Assembly (NCBI RefSeq): GCF_001704415.2
Contig: NC_030811.1
Coordinates: 3,382,501 to 3,446,500, forward strand
Length of the DNA stretch: 64,000 nucleotides
Reading direction: 5' to 3'
Source: Capra hircus
Lineage: Eukaryota; Chordata; Mammalia; Artiodactyla; Bovidae
In this document: positions 34,090 to 45,735 of the stretch, one piece after another
Position numbering within the stretch: position 1 is the first letter of the stretch
Layout: each line of letters starts with the position of its first letter
Position numbers and translations under genes: made by a program
The notes under the pieces: generated by a model
Told to the model about the DNA's origin: nothing
Database searches by the model: none
The model's input: the letters and a program-made list of their open reading frames with translations, nothing else

Positions 34090-34790
34090 CAGCATCACAA
34101 CCAACACAAACATCTCTGAGTTATAACACCTAAAATATCTAACAATAATCCCGGGCCTTATTCAGATTCCCTAGTGTTTCTAAAATGCCTTTTGTATCTG
34201 TTTCTTTTCATCAAGTAACGAATCATGGCGTACTGTTTTGCACTTGTTTTTTCTAGTTTCTCTCTTTGAATTTAACGCATCCACCCCCTCTGCCTCGCCA
34301 GTTTTTACTTTGTTTTGTTTTCCTTGATGACATTGTTTTTGGTTTACTTTAGTTTTGTTTTCATGGATCCAGGCTCGTTGTCTTCTAGAAAGTCCCACAA
34401 TCTGGACTCATCTGATTATTTTCTCATGATTAGATTCACTTGAACATTCTTGGCAATAATATTACGTAAGGAATGCTGTGGGCTGCTGACTGCACCGTCC
34501 CAAGAAGCACGTATTTTGTTCCAACGTTTTCATTACTGAGTTTGATCATTTGGTTAAGTGATGTTAATTAGAAAGGTGCTTTCATTTTTCCATGTTTCAT
34601 TAATAAGAATCTACGGAACGACACTTTAAGACTTCATGGCTATCTTAGTCCCCAGACTGTCACTGAATGATTTTAGCATTCATGGTCAATTTTTGCCTGT
34701 ATCAACTATGGCATTGGGAATGACAAAATCACAATTTTCTAAATTCATAATGCTTTTTATATTTATTAGGGAATATTCATCTGGAAAAGT
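34090..34790. mobile_element. Old LINE (L1M-type) 3' region
   Basis: The ordered blocks 'aacaataatcccgggcctta', 'ttcagattccctagtgtttc', 'tcttctagaaagtcccacaa', 'ctcatgattagattcacttg' and 'aatgctgtgg' match a repeat I remember from many mammalian genomes. The assignment to old L1 is from memory. Confidence 0.5.
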
Positions 34791-35175
34791 TTTTATCCTC
34801 TTTATACTTCTCACTTTTTTAAAGGTCCACTCTTCAGGAAAAATTTTAGGTCTAAATATTCACTGCTGCACCCCCTGGAGCCCTCTGTTCTGGGGGTCTG
34901 CATGACCTTTGACTGGGGCGCTGCTTGCAGCCAGGCTGTCAAGTCAACATGCTTTTCACTAGGGCCTTAAATTCATCCCTTATTTTTTGATGGTAGCTTG
35001 ACAGTATATCTATTTTTACATAACTACTTCCCATTTCTTTGCTTCTCCCTCAGAAACGATACATCAGCTTATTCTACTTTGCCGCTGTCACATGCTGAAT
35101 AAAACGTATGGAGAGAAATGACTGGCAATAGGTAGAAAATGATGTATACAATCCTGCAGCTTTGAAAAAAGCCTG

Positions 35176-35448
35176 CTGCTGCTGCTAAGTCGCTTTAGTC
35201 ATGTCCAACTCTGTGTGACCCCATGGATGGCAGCCCACCAGGTTCCCCCATCCCTGGGATTCTCCAGGCAAGAAAACTGGAGTGGGTTGCCATCTCCTTC
35301 TCCAATGCATGAAAGTGAAAAGTGAAAGTGAAGTTGCTCAGTCGTGTCCGACTCTTAGTGACCCCATGGACTGCAACCTACCAGGCTCCTCCATCCATGG
35401 GATTTTCCAGGCAAGAGTACTGGAGTGGGGTGTCATTGCCTTCTCCGG
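35176..35448 (-). mobile_element. Bov-A2 dimer SINE
   Basis: 'ctgctgctgctaagtcgctt' start, linker 'atgcatgaaagtgaaaagtg', end 'ggggtgtcattgccttctcc'. Confidence 0.95.
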
Positions 35449-35570
35449 AAAAATGTCTAACATTCACTCAAAAATACTTGAGTGGCATCATCATTTTGCT
35501 GGGTCCTGGGAAGGAAAAAGTAGAGAAGACAGAGTTTCTAACCTCAAAAATACCTCACCACGCCCCATTT

Positions 35571-35778
35571 CTGCTTTCCTGGTGGTTCAGGATTAAAGAA
35601 TTGGCCTGCCAAGGCTGGAGACACAGATTCAGTCCCTGGGTTGGGCAGATCCCCTGGAGAAGGAATTAGCAACCCATTCTACTATTCTTGCCTGGGAAAT
35701 CTCATGGACAGAGGAGCCTGGTGGGCTACGGTCCATGGGGTCACAAAGAATTAGATATGGCTTAGGAATCAAACAACA
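35571..35778 (+). mobile_element. Bov-tA SINE
   Basis: 'tgctttcctggtggttcagg' head, 'agattcagtccctgggttgg', tail 'agatatggcttaggaatc'. Diverged. Confidence 0.88.
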
Positions 35779-36236
35779 ATGATGCCCTATTTCTATACAC
35801 TAATACAAAGTTTATCCAAAATTATAAGAGCATTTCTATTATGTCCGGAAGACACACCCCAAGATTCTGACCTAGAATTAAGATGAAGTACCCCCTTGTA
35901 CAACAACCAAAAAAGGGATTGATCTCTGCAACCAGCCTCTCATAGCTGCTCTCCCTCACCTAGAATTCAGCGCAGGTACCCAAGTGGCTCAGATGGTCAG
36001 GTCTACAGGTGACTCATTCAAATACATGTCCCAGAAGCTACACTAAATGGTGATTAAAAATGGACTGTTTGGCTTTAATCTCAGTTCTGTTACTAACTGC
36101 TCAAATGAAACTCAGGCACTCAGGGTCTCCACTCTTCAAATGCAGCATGTGGGTAAGAAAGCAAGTCCCATCAGGTTGTGATGGAATTGTGAGTTAACAC
36201 AATGAAACTGCTTGTAGCTTTCCTTAGCACATGACA
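35779..36236. other. Unique sequence, no gene seen
   Basis: 36050-36120 has faint MIR-like order ('ctcagttctgttactaactg') but too little to call. Nothing else recognised. Confidence 0.4.
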
Positions 36237-36437
36237 GGCTCCCCTTGGGGTTCAGATGGTAAAGAATCCGCCTGCAATGCAGGAGACTCGGGTTTGATTC
36301 CTGGATTGGGACGAGCCTCTGGAGAAGGGAATGGCAACCCACTCCAGTATTCTTGCCTGGAGAATCCCATGGACAGAGCAACCCGCTGAGTTATAGTCCA
36401 CGGGATCTCAGAGTTGGACATGACTGAGTGCCTACCA
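36237..36437 (+). mobile_element. Bov-tA SINE
   Basis: 'tccccttggggttcagatgg' head, 'gggtttgattcctggattgg', tail 'gttggacatgactgagtgcc'. Confidence 0.92.
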
Positions 36438-37765
36438 CGAGCATATGATACATATTCAGTAACTATTAGTTGTTCTGAAGGTGATTATAATTATTCCTAT
36501 TCATTTGATTTCTTTCTCTAAAAGAAGGTTTGCTATCAACAGATTGAGACTTCCAATACCATTGAGACGTTCCCTCACTCGCCTCCCACCCCCGCCAGAT
36601 GAGGAATACAATGGAAAATCCCTGACTTTCTCAAAAAGCAAACTCCAGGAAAACAATTACAGCTGTGCCACACAGGGAGAGGAGAAAATCCTCCAGTTGG
36701 GGGCCAAATTACAATGTCTTAATACCAGGGATTAGAGCCTATTGTATGGCCTTGAGTTCTCTGAATTCATGAGGCCCAAGCTGCAAGCTATTAAGCAGAG
36801 AGATTAGTTTTATGGGCCAATGGGCGGCAGACCAGCTCCAGCGAGAGCCAGGGTTTTAGAAGCAGGCGGGACCACCGCATGCAAGCCTGAAGCTACCTGC
36901 GCTGTCAGTCAACCCCGAGGACTCATGGTATGCAAACAGAGCCACCTGAAGTTTCTTCGACTGGATGCAGAAGTATTTCTTACATGCTTCACACACTCAC
37001 GAGTGTCGCTGCACTCAATTAAAGCAAAATTTTAAGTCTTGTAGTGTTTAGTGCTTATCCACTGAGGACTAAGCCCATCTCACTTCTAACTGCCTGATGA
37101 TTAATGAGAGATGATGTATATCTGAGTATTAGAGTTGTTAAAACCCGGGGTGGTGAGACAGCATTTATGGACAGTCTGATATTTTATAGACTATTGCTGC
37201 CTTGTCCATTTAAGCCTCGTCCATTTAATCACTTTCCACTAAAAATATTTTTTAAGTAGGGCCGAAGGACAGAACAACCATCAACGGCCTCAGCCCTTCC
37301 AGCTCAATTAAGCTTGGTCACACGTTGGCATCAGTAATGACCACCATCTGCTCAAGTCCACGGCCCAGCAGCCCTCCCTGTGCATGGAAATCACCACGTG
37401 TCCATCAAATTGCCTGATGCTGGCAGAGGCCCAAGAGCACCACGTGAGCAAGGAAGCTGCCTGACATGAGCCTCCGGTGGAGTGCAAATGCGCGCGCTTC
37501 GGGAGACTGGGGGCCCAGTAGTTCTGGTCGGAGGGCACCGGGAAGGGGCAGGTCATACCTGGGACCCACCTGGCTCCTCCTTAAGCAGACAGGCAGGCGG
37601 GCATGCCTGTCCAGGTGTGGGAAGGTATTTGACTCTTCCTCACTTGAATGCAGCATCCGCTTATCAAAAGGCAGGCATCTGTTTAAAAAGTTGGTGGCAA
37701 TCAGAAAAAAACGTGGGCCTTGGGATGTGAGTTGAGTGATTCAGGGAGCAGAAGGCTTTCCTGGG
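36438..37765. other. Unique, partly AT-rich sequence
   Basis: 36480-37260 has no repeat I recognise and several homeodomain-type TAAT cores, so it is a candidate conserved non-coding stretch. 37460-37735 has overlapping frames on both strands without a domain. Confidence 0.45.
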
Positions 37766-38060
37766 CACCTCAGATGGCTGTGACAAAACACACAGACTGG
37801 TGGCTTAAACATCAGACATCACTTCTCACAACTCTGGAGGCTGGAAGTCTAAGGTCAAGGTGCTGGGAGACGGGGTTCCAGTGAGAGCTCCCTTCCTGGT
37901 GTGCAGACAGTGTCCAGGGAAAGACCTCTCATCCATGGACACTAATCCCCTGCTGGGGCCCCACCCTCGTGACCTCACCTGACCCTGATTATCATCCACA
38001 GACCCATCTCCAAATCATCCCATGGGAATGAGGGCTTCAACGCAGGAATCTGCGGGGGCT
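37766..38060 (-). mobile_element. Old LTR/MaLR-like fragment
   Basis: 'agactggtggcttaaacatc', 'aactctggaggctggaagtc', 'ggccccaccctcgtgacctc' and 'atgagggcttcaac' follow the order of a common mammalian LTR repeat, in complement. The precise family is uncertain. Confidence 0.5.
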
Positions 38061-38224
38061 GGTGGGGAGGACACTAACAAGGCTCGTAATAAAATGGAGT
38101 AAATAAAGCTCAAGGGAGAGAAATGTGTAGCCCATAAAGCTTTCTCTTTGAGTCTGCTCTCCCTGTGACTCGGAGCCCATCCCCCAGGGCTCTTCATAAT
38201 ATGCCCCCCGATTTCACACCAGGC

Positions 38225-38470
38225 CCTGCTCAAACATCACCTCAAAGCAGCACTTCTCAGGTGTCCGTCCGACCCTGCACCCTCTTATTCCTGATACTCG
38301 TACTGTGTTTGAATTTTCTCTAAAGCCCCCTGCCCCCACCTTGCTACCTAAACACAGGTTTATTGTTCCCAAATCCATTCCCTTCCACACTCACTCGGGA
38401 CCAGGTCCCTATCAGTCATGGCTGCATCCACAGGGCCCTCAGAGTATCTGGCGTGTAGCAAGTACTTAAT
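38225..38470 (+). mobile_element. L2 LINE 3' fragment
   Basis: 'ccctgctcaaacatcacctc', then an interval, then 'cacagggccctcagagtatc' and 'tggcgtgtagcaagtactta', matching the L2 3' end. A Bov-A2 is inserted at its end. Confidence 0.6.
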
Positions 38471-38477
38471 ACGTGCT

Positions 38478-38750
38478 GCTGCTGCTGCTAAGTCGCTTCA
38501 GTCGTGTCCAACTCTGTGTGACCCCATAGACAGCAGCCCACCAGGCTCCCCCGTCCCTGGGATTCTTCAAGCAAGAACACTGGAGTGGGTTGCCATTTCC
38601 TTCTCCAATGCATGAAAGTGAAAAGTGAAAGTGAAGTTGCTCAGTCGTGTCCGACTCTTCGCAACCCCATGGACTGTAGCCCACCAGGCTCCTCCGTCCA
38701 TGGGATTTTCCAGGCAAGAGTACTGGAGTGGGGTGCCATTGCCTTCTCCG
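38478..38750 (-). mobile_element. Bov-A2 dimer SINE
   Basis: Begins with a (GCT)n run and 'aagtcgcttcagtcgtgtcc'; ends 'gccattgccttctccg'. Flanked by 'taatacgtgct' (38467-38477) and 'taatacatgct' (38751-38761), an 11-base target-site duplication with one change. Confidence 0.95.
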
Positions 38751-38761
38751 TAATACATGCT

Positions 38762-39024
38762 AGTGGAGAGAATTATTTAAAACTGTCATGCTGGCCCCTC
38801 TCTCACAATATGGAGCGAGAAGACAAAAGACCAGTTTACCCTGTTAAGAACAGCGGATATGAAGCCCTTGCACAGTCTCCAAGTGGCAACACATTCGTGT
38901 GGGAACTGCCGTAAAAATGTTAGTAAGGAACAGGCACATTTTTCTTAAAATGAGCCCCAAACAGTAGCTGTGACAACCAGCTACCACAAGGACAGCCAAT
39001 ACTCTAAAGCCAAGATGAGTACTT
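38762..39024. other. Unique sequence, no gene seen
   Basis: No repeat or exon recognised between a Bov-A2 and a MIR. Confidence 0.45.
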
Positions 39025-39195
39025 TACAAACCTCAGCTCACGCGGGCCACCTGACACTATGAAGCAGTTACTATTATTAGCCTGAATTTATAAGCATGAG
39101 ACTAAAGAGGTCAAGCGACTTCTCCAAGGTCACGCAGCTAGTCCTCACGGGGCCAGGGTTCTGGCTAGAGTCGGTCTGACTCCAAAACCTCTGGC
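39025..39195 (-). mobile_element. MIR SINE
   Basis: 'gaagcagttactattattag', 'gactaaagaggtcaagcgac', 'tccaaggtcacgcagctagt' and 'gtcggtctgactccaaaacc' are the complement of MIR. Confidence 0.8.
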
Positions 39196-39339
39196 TTCGT
39201 CGTGTGTCCTCATTGGGACTGCGACAGATTCGGCCACATTTTTGGAAGCTCAGCGAATTTCCTGCATGAAAATAAGCTGGTGTCCAGAGTTTCTGCTTAC
39301 ACGTCAATCAGCTAAAAATAAGCAATTATAGCTTTAAAA

Positions 39340-39700
39340 AGGAAGGATATTCTCACACTCGCTACAGCCTGGATGGACCTTGAAGACTTCATGAAATGAC
39401 GAGCCACGAAAGGAGGAACACTGATATCACCTATATGAAAGGCGTGGAGGATTCAAATTCACAGACACAAAGTAGCTGGTGGGACCAGGGGCCGGGAGCC
39501 AGGACGGGGAGTCAGCGTTTACTGATGCCAAAGCTTCCCTTTTGCAGGAAGAAGAGCTACGGACGTGGATGTTGGGGACGGCTGTGCGACAGTGAGGCTG
39601 TGCTTCACACCCACCCCTGGAACTGTACCCTAAATCATGGTTATGACGGTATATTTCGTGTTATGTACGTTTCATTGCAATAAACATTTTTTTAAATTGA
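39340..39700 (+). mobile_element. Old L1 3' end
   Basis: 'acagcctggatggaccttga', 'gacacaaagtagctggtggg', 'ggaactgtaccctaaatcat' and a final 'tgcaataaaca' follow the L1MA/MB 3' end. Confidence 0.6.
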
Positions 39701-41436
39701 GCACACACAGAAATATGGTTCGAACATTTTCAGTCTACCTCCTGATCCCCCATAGCTCTCAGTGAAGCACAGACTCTGCCCCTTTACAATGACGGGCGGA
39801 TGACAGGAGCCGGCCTTGGTGACACGCACGTGGCGGCCAGCTGCCTGTCTTCATCTGACACCTTGGAACGGCCTACACACTGCGACCCGCCTCCTCCTTG
39901 TATGAAGACACGGGGACCTGTCCTAGTAACTGCCCATCAGACACAAGCAACCAAGTCACAGAGTCACTTTTATTTCCTGGAAGGCTGGCCGTGCTGCAGG
40001 AGAGGCAGTGTACAGACACAGGTCTTCTGCTTCCGGATCTCTAAGCTCCCTCCCTAAAGAAGACTCTCGTTAATTTCAGAAATCACATTAGTGGTCATTT
40101 CTTCTGCTCATCCTCGGAAGCCAGCACGGTGGAAGACGGAGGAGGAGGGAGAAAAGGAGAGAGGGAAGGGTTAGGGTGCAGGCAAAGGAGATGAACAGAA
40201 GCAGGTGAGACGGCACGGCCTGGCCGATCTGGCGCGTCTGGCCCCGTCTGGGGCAGCAGGGGAGGGGCTCTGTCACCACGTGGGGAGCACTCCTATTAGG
40301 AACCCACCTCCAAAGGGTGCATCCCCACGGCGGTGGCCTCCGACTCACGTGTGCCTGAGCTCCACATCCGCGGTCACCTAGCAACGCCTTCACCTAAGGG
40401 GACCCTACGCGCTCTCAGCCCTCGCCTTCCTCCTGTAATTACTCCCTTTCTAGGCTCAGCCATCTCCTTTGGCTCTTCTCTGTATTTTAAATTTGGACCA
40501 CTTCAACTAATGCATTAATAACAACGCCGTTTTCTTCCCAGGAAGTAATTTTTTTAAAAAGCACCTTTGGATCTCCTTGGCATCTTGGCTCCCTGCCCCA
40601 GTAGGCAAAATCAGCCGGGCCGGCACTGTGTCTGCCCCACCCCTCCACGTCAGGAAAACGGGTTGGAAATCGGATGCGTGGGCACTGCCACGTACAGGTC
40701 AGCCCGCTATGTTCAGCGCCGCTCCCTGGGGGAGCAGCCAGCACTGGACCAGTGACAGGCGCTGGCCTTCCCTTCTCAGAAGGCTGTTCTCTATAATGAT
40801 CTCACCCACAATGAGACATCCCGAGGTTCTTTTCCAAGTCACCCCAGGAAGTCGTCTCTATTGGGTCTCTGTTAGGCTTTCAGGCACGTCCATGATGTGG
40901 GAGTGCGGGGGTAGGGGGAGGTGCCAGCTTTCAAAGTTAGGACACTTGAAATGGTTTCTGCCCGAAGAATACGATCAAGCCGCATAAAAGCAAACAGCGG
41001 TCTCCCTGCCAGCTGACCCTGGGCCAGTCTCCAGTAAGAGGCTTTCTTTCTCGTTCACCCACACGCTCCCCAACAGCTCTCCCTGCCCGGCACGTGGGTC
41101 CTCACTTGGGCTCAGGCGTCCACTACTCTGGGGTGTGCCCGTCTTTCCCTCTCTGCACCCTGCCCCACGTGATGTCCAGTCAAAGCCTGTTTCTGGGAGG
41201 AGCGTGGTAAGCGCATCCACACCCCAAGCCAGCCACGAGGCACCCCAGCACCTCTGGCTTCTGGTGGGCCACATGCCCTCTCCCCAGGCCACCACGGCGC
41301 TCACAGCAAAGGACCCACTGGCCACCAGTGGGGTCTCAGCTGCCCTGGGAAAGCTCTTGATTTGGCGGGTTTGTTTTGGCTCCTTTGTTTTTCTGTCCTC
41401 TTGAAGTCAGGCCCTGAGTTTGAGTAAATGGATACA
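39701..41436. other. Unique sequence, no gene seen
   Basis: Several open frames up to 136 codons on both strands overlap one another; none has a domain. GC content rises around 40200-41300 without a CpG island. Confidence 0.45.
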
Positions 41437-41550
41437 ACTCAATGGACTTGAGTTTGAGTAAACTCCGGGAGTTGGTGATGGACAGGGAGGCCTGGTGTGC
41501 TGCAGTCCATGGGGTCGCAAAGAGAGACGACTGAGCGACTGAACTGAAGT
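41437..41550 (+). mobile_element. BovB LINE 3' tip
   Basis: 'tcaatggacttgagtttgag', 'ggagttggtgatggacaggg', end 'gactgagcgactgaactgaa'. Only the last 115 bases or so. Confidence 0.92.
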
Positions 41551-42939
41551 CAGGTGGCGCAGGTCCCAGGAGTACCCTTGGCAGACCACAGGTCCTTAAA
41601 TCCCACTCACAGACCCCATTCTCAGGGACCCCCGGAGGGAATCTGCTCGGGGCCTCCTCTGACTCACAGGCCTGTCTACCCAGGACGCCCGGACCGCCCG
41701 CCCGCACCCCACCCCTTGGCTGAGGACTTGAACATCCGTCCCCACCTTCTCTTGGAAGCCCGAGCCCACCCCGGAGAACCGGCAGAAACACCGCTTCCGT
41801 CACAGGATGAGGTGACCCCTTTTCGTTCCGGCGTTTCCTGTGAAGCTAAAAGAGGATTCCTTCTGGCAGATGGTTGAAACGTCCCCTGAGTTGGGAGCAG
41901 ACCTCTGGCTCCGACAAGCAGAGAATCTGAAAGTGCCCGGGGAGAACTGTGGCCCGCTCAGGTGAGCTCATTCAAGCTGCTTCATTATTCAAGTTTGAAA
42001 GACGCTTCGGCCCTTGGCGGGAGAAGAAACGAGTCGTGCTGAAGTAATCAGATTTCTGCACTCAGTTTCTTAAAGAACCACTTCCAGTGGGTTGTGTTTA
42101 CCGACATTAAGAATGGATGAAGTGCTGTCAGAAAAATTCGACCAATGTTCTATCTGGCTCCGAGGTGAGAGTGCTTGAAAGAACTGATGTCTAATATTTC
42201 CGCAAAGAAACAGACGAGTTCGGAGTCACATTCAAAAGTTTAAACGCTTCTTGCTGAGCTCTCTCCGATTTTAATTACTTGGCTAAAGTTGCTGCGCTAA
42301 CATTTTTCAAGAGATGAGGGGCACAAGAACAGGAACTCGTACGAAGGCAGACGGACAAAGGGGTTGAATTCAGCAAAGGACTGTAACGTTGTTCCACGCC
42401 AGAGCTAACCGCTGGCTGCCCCTTGGACAAAAGCTGACCCAGCCCGAGGCCCAGCAGAACAGGCAATTATCTGCGTGGGGTGGTCTGACAAGCATTGAGA
42501 GCACTTCATCCTCCCCCCCAGCTCCCCATTCCCTCCAAAGAAAACAGAATCCCTCCCATTAGCCTGCCCCTGCGTCTAAAATTGCTGGCATGTGCCTCCA
42601 GGCACGACAGACGCTCAGACCGCAGGTACCTGTTTCATTAGGGACACTCTGCCGGGCGGATGGACTGAATTCTAGAAGCTGGGCACCAGGCTGTGTACAC
42701 GGGCATTTTTCAGAAGAGTAAGGCAGAGTGGAGGGTCCGTGAAAGGCAGAGGCACCCTGGGGGCTCAGGGCTGGGCTGAGAGCAGATAGGCTGAGCCGCA
42801 AACCGGGAGAAGCAGGCCAGCATCAGTTCAGAACTTGCCAGGGCTGCTGAGGCTGCTTCAAGGGACCGCCAGCACAAAATCAATGACAAGGGGCGATGTA
42901 TATACACTGTTGATACTGTGTATGAAATAGACAATTAAT
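41551..42939. other. Unique sequence, no gene seen
   Basis: 41950-42300 is repeat-free, with a mixed AT-rich pattern that could be conserved non-coding DNA. 42490-42860 is GC-richer. No exon recognised. Confidence 0.45.
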
Positions 42940-43060
42940 GAGATACTCAGTGCTCTGGGGTGACCCAGCTGGGAAGGAAATCCCAAAGGGAGGGGACAGA
43001 TGCCGCTGACGGCTGACTCTCTTTGCTGCACAGCAGAAACTAACACTGCAAAGCAACTGT

Positions 43061-43125
43061 GTGTGTGTCAGTGTGTGTGTGTGTGTGTCCATGCGTGTGT
43101 GTGTCCGTGTGTGTGTGTGTGTGAA
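43061..43125. repeat. TG simple repeat
   Basis: Imperfect TG run with 'tccatgcg' and 'tccg' interruptions, at the edge of the Bov-tA within L1. Confidence 0.9.
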
Positions 43126-43286
43126 AGGCACGCAGTCGTGTCCGACCCTTTGTGACCCCATGGACTCTACAGTCCATGGAATTTTCTAGGCCAGAATACT
43201 GGAGTGGGTAGCCTTTCCCTTCTCCAGGGAATCTTCCCAACCCAGGGATCAAACCCAGGTCTCCCGCGTTGCAGGCAGATTCTTTA
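43126..43286 (-). mobile_element. Bov-tA SINE
   Basis: 'cgcagtcgtgtccgaccctt' to 'ttgcaggcagattcttta'; the tRNA head is truncated at the right end. Confidence 0.88.
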
Positions 43287-43470
43287 CAATATACCCCAAT
43301 AAAAATCTTTTAAAATTAGCTACTAAAATAAAAAGAAAAAGCCTTATCCATTGAAATAATGATTAATTTCTAGGCTTAAGTGCCTATTGATACCGCGTAG
43401 ATGCGGGTCTTCTGTAAGGGGTGAGGGCCCGTCCGCACTCCTGCTTGGCCACGTGTCCCCCTCCCCCTGC

Positions 43471-43568
43471 AGCCCGGTATCAGGAGACCATCACCTAGAC
43501 GGCTTGTGAAAACATCATCAGCCCGGTATCAGGAGAGCATCGCCTAGACGGCTTGTGAAAGCATCGTC
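43471..43568. repeat. 49-bp tandem duplication
   Basis: 43471-43519 and 43520-43568 both begin 'agcccggtatcaggaga'. Four of 49 positions differ; two of these are CA versus CG, consistent with CpG decay in the first copy. Confidence 0.92.
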
Positions 43569-43599
43569 TGCAGAGCCCCACACCCGGAGTTTCCGATGC

Positions 43600-43705
43600 A
43601 GCAGATCTGGGATAGCACCTCTGAGAACTGGCTCTTCCAGCAGGTTTCCAAGTGATGCTGATGCTGCCGGTCCAGAGATCGCACTTTGAGAACCACTGGT
43701 CCAGC
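43600..43705. mobile_element. MER5A hAT fragment
   Basis: 'gcaggtttccaagtgatgct', 'gatgctgccggtcc' and the terminal 'cactttgagaaccactgg' are typical of MER5A. Confidence 0.75.
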
Positions 43706-43920
43706 TGCTCCACACGAAGTGAGATGGAGTCAGGCTGCCCTTCCTTCCTCCTGGCCTCTGTGTTTCTCTGAACATACGAGGGAGTTGACTGACTTGATGT
43801 CTGTGGTTTGGGCAGGGAGATTATTTGAACTAATACCATGATCCAATAGCATTCCAAAATTTTCTCATGTACCACTATAAAAACTTTACTTGAGAGCCTA
43901 ATTACACACACACACACAAC

Positions 43921-44130
43921 TGGGGTTTCCCTGGTGGCTTAGTCAGTAGAGTCTGCTTGCGATGTAGGACACTTGGGTTCGATCGCTGACTTTGAAAGAT
44001 CCCCTGGAGAAGGAAACGGTAACTCACTCCAGTATGCTTGCCTGGGAAATCTCATGGACAGAGGGACCTGGTTGTCTACAGTCCATGAGGTGAAAAGAGT
44101 CAGATACGACTGAGCAACTAAACCTACCTA
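43921..44130 (+). mobile_element. Bov-tA SINE
   Basis: 'ggggtttccctggtggctta' head, 'gggttcgatcgctgac', tail 'cagatacgactgagcaacta'. A short CA run precedes it. Confidence 0.92.
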
Positions 44131-45244
44131 CCTCCAATTGGAGTAAAGTCTTCAGCAGGCAATATTCACCCTTACTCCTGTTATATAAGCTGGTATTCTC
44201 TATTTTCCCCTCTTGTACTCAATTTCATCAAAATAAAATGCTGAACATGCTTCTCTTTAACTGGAATGCTAGCAATAATTTTGGAGGAAAGTCAAGAAAA
44301 CAAAACTCTACCATAAAAATAAACATGTCATTTTTAGATCTTAGGAGAAATGAGTATTTAAGAGGCACATAATCGTGCAACCCCAGTTGGTACTTATTTT
44401 TAAAAGTTCATGGCTTTTCAAACTGTTAGAAGCAATCCAATTAGAAACGTTGGGAATGAGAATGCAGAGATAATTTGTCAGAGTCACTTGAGAAAGCTTG
44501 ACTAACAGACTTGAGATATGCAAGGAAGGATTTTCCAGCGTGGTAAATTACACACTCCCATGTTACACTAACGACGAACACGGTATATCTTTCTTCTCCT
44601 GCCATGGCTCAGCATTGCGGCAATAAAGGCTGCACGCTGGAGTGCTGGCTGACGCTGGGGCCATGAGACGTGCCACGCTCACCTTCAGTGGAGAGCCCAG
44701 GTCCCTGCCCATGGACCTCACTGCCTGTCACCTGGGCAGTGACCCTGGGCAACCACTGCTGGACTCTGTGGCATGATTCTGTGTGTTCGTATCTCTCAGT
44801 TAGTTCCATGGACCTTGGGAAACCTCATCCTTCACGTGACATGTCCTCCCAGGAAAGGAAGAGTCCTTTCCAGTAAAAGGACAACATTGATAATGTCCTC
44901 CTATTAGAGAAGCCTGTCTCAAAGGCAAAACAATAAAATCAGCAAGTTTTCCACACATGCCCACACTTCTTGTCAATTAATCTGACAATCTCATCAGACA
45001 ACTCTGTTACTAAAGACAGTTTGGAGGCATTTTTTAAGGCTTTGCAGGGAATAAATTAATTATTAAAAGTCTTGGCAAAACTGAGTATCTTGATGATTGG
45101 GAAGTAATATCTGCATTTAGCTCTTTCGACATTACTTTTTATCCTTTTAATTATTTCTAGTGGGTTCCACCCCAACCAGGTCCTCACCCTCATTCTCATG
45201 AAACTTGTTGACTTAAAAAGTTCTGATGAGGTCCTCACCCCAAG
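44131..45244. other. Unique, AT-rich sequence, no gene seen
   Basis: 44200-44560 and 44900-45140 are AT-rich. No repeat family or exon recognised. Confidence 0.45.
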
Positions 45245-45592
45245 GCCAATGTCATATGATAATCTCTTACACGTAGAATCCAAAAAAAATGAGACAAATG
45301 AACTCGTATACAAAACAGAAGAAGAATGCAAAAAAAACAAACTTAGGTTCCCAATGGGGAAGAGGGTGGGAGACGGATAAATTAGGAGACTGCCATCGAC
45401 AGATACACACTGGTAGATGTGGAAGAGATAAGCAACAAGGTCCCACTGTACCACATAGGGCGCCATACTGTTTTGTCATAACCTGTAAGAGAAAAGAGTC
45501 TAAAGAATAAATATGCATGTATAACGGAATCACTTTGCTGTACCCCTGAAAGTAACACAGCACTGCAAACCAACTACACTAAAATATTCTGA
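45245..45592 (+). mobile_element. Ruminant L1 3' end
   Basis: 'cacgtagaatccaaaaaaaa', 'tgaactcgtatacaaaacag', 'tcactttgctgtacccctga' and 'caaaccaactacactaaaat' are the L1 3' region used in bovids. 5'-truncated. Confidence 0.8.
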
Positions 45593-45629
45593 AGAGGCCA
45601 TTCCCACTAAGACTGCAGCCCCCATCTTG

Positions 45630-45735
45630 GCCGTACATTAAAATCACCAGGGGGAGTCTGTAAGCGACCAATGGCCAATCCTGTCCCAGGCCAAACGAGT
45701 GGCAGTCTCTGCTGATGGGGACCGACGGGGCCCAA
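45630..45735. mobile_element. MER5-type hAT fragment
   Basis: 'acattaaaatcaccaggggg' and the following 'agtctgtaa' match MER5A/B; the remainder is diverged. Confidence 0.5.

Larger units (their letters stand above)
42940..43320 (+). mobile_element. Ruminant L1 3' end, split by TG run and Bov-tA
   Basis: Left part 42940-43062 ('cccagctgggaaggaaatcc', 'tgctgcacagcagaaactaa', 'cactgcaaagcaactgtg') and right part 43287-43320 ('caatataccccaataaaaat') are consecutive pieces of the L1 3' end. Confidence 0.7.
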
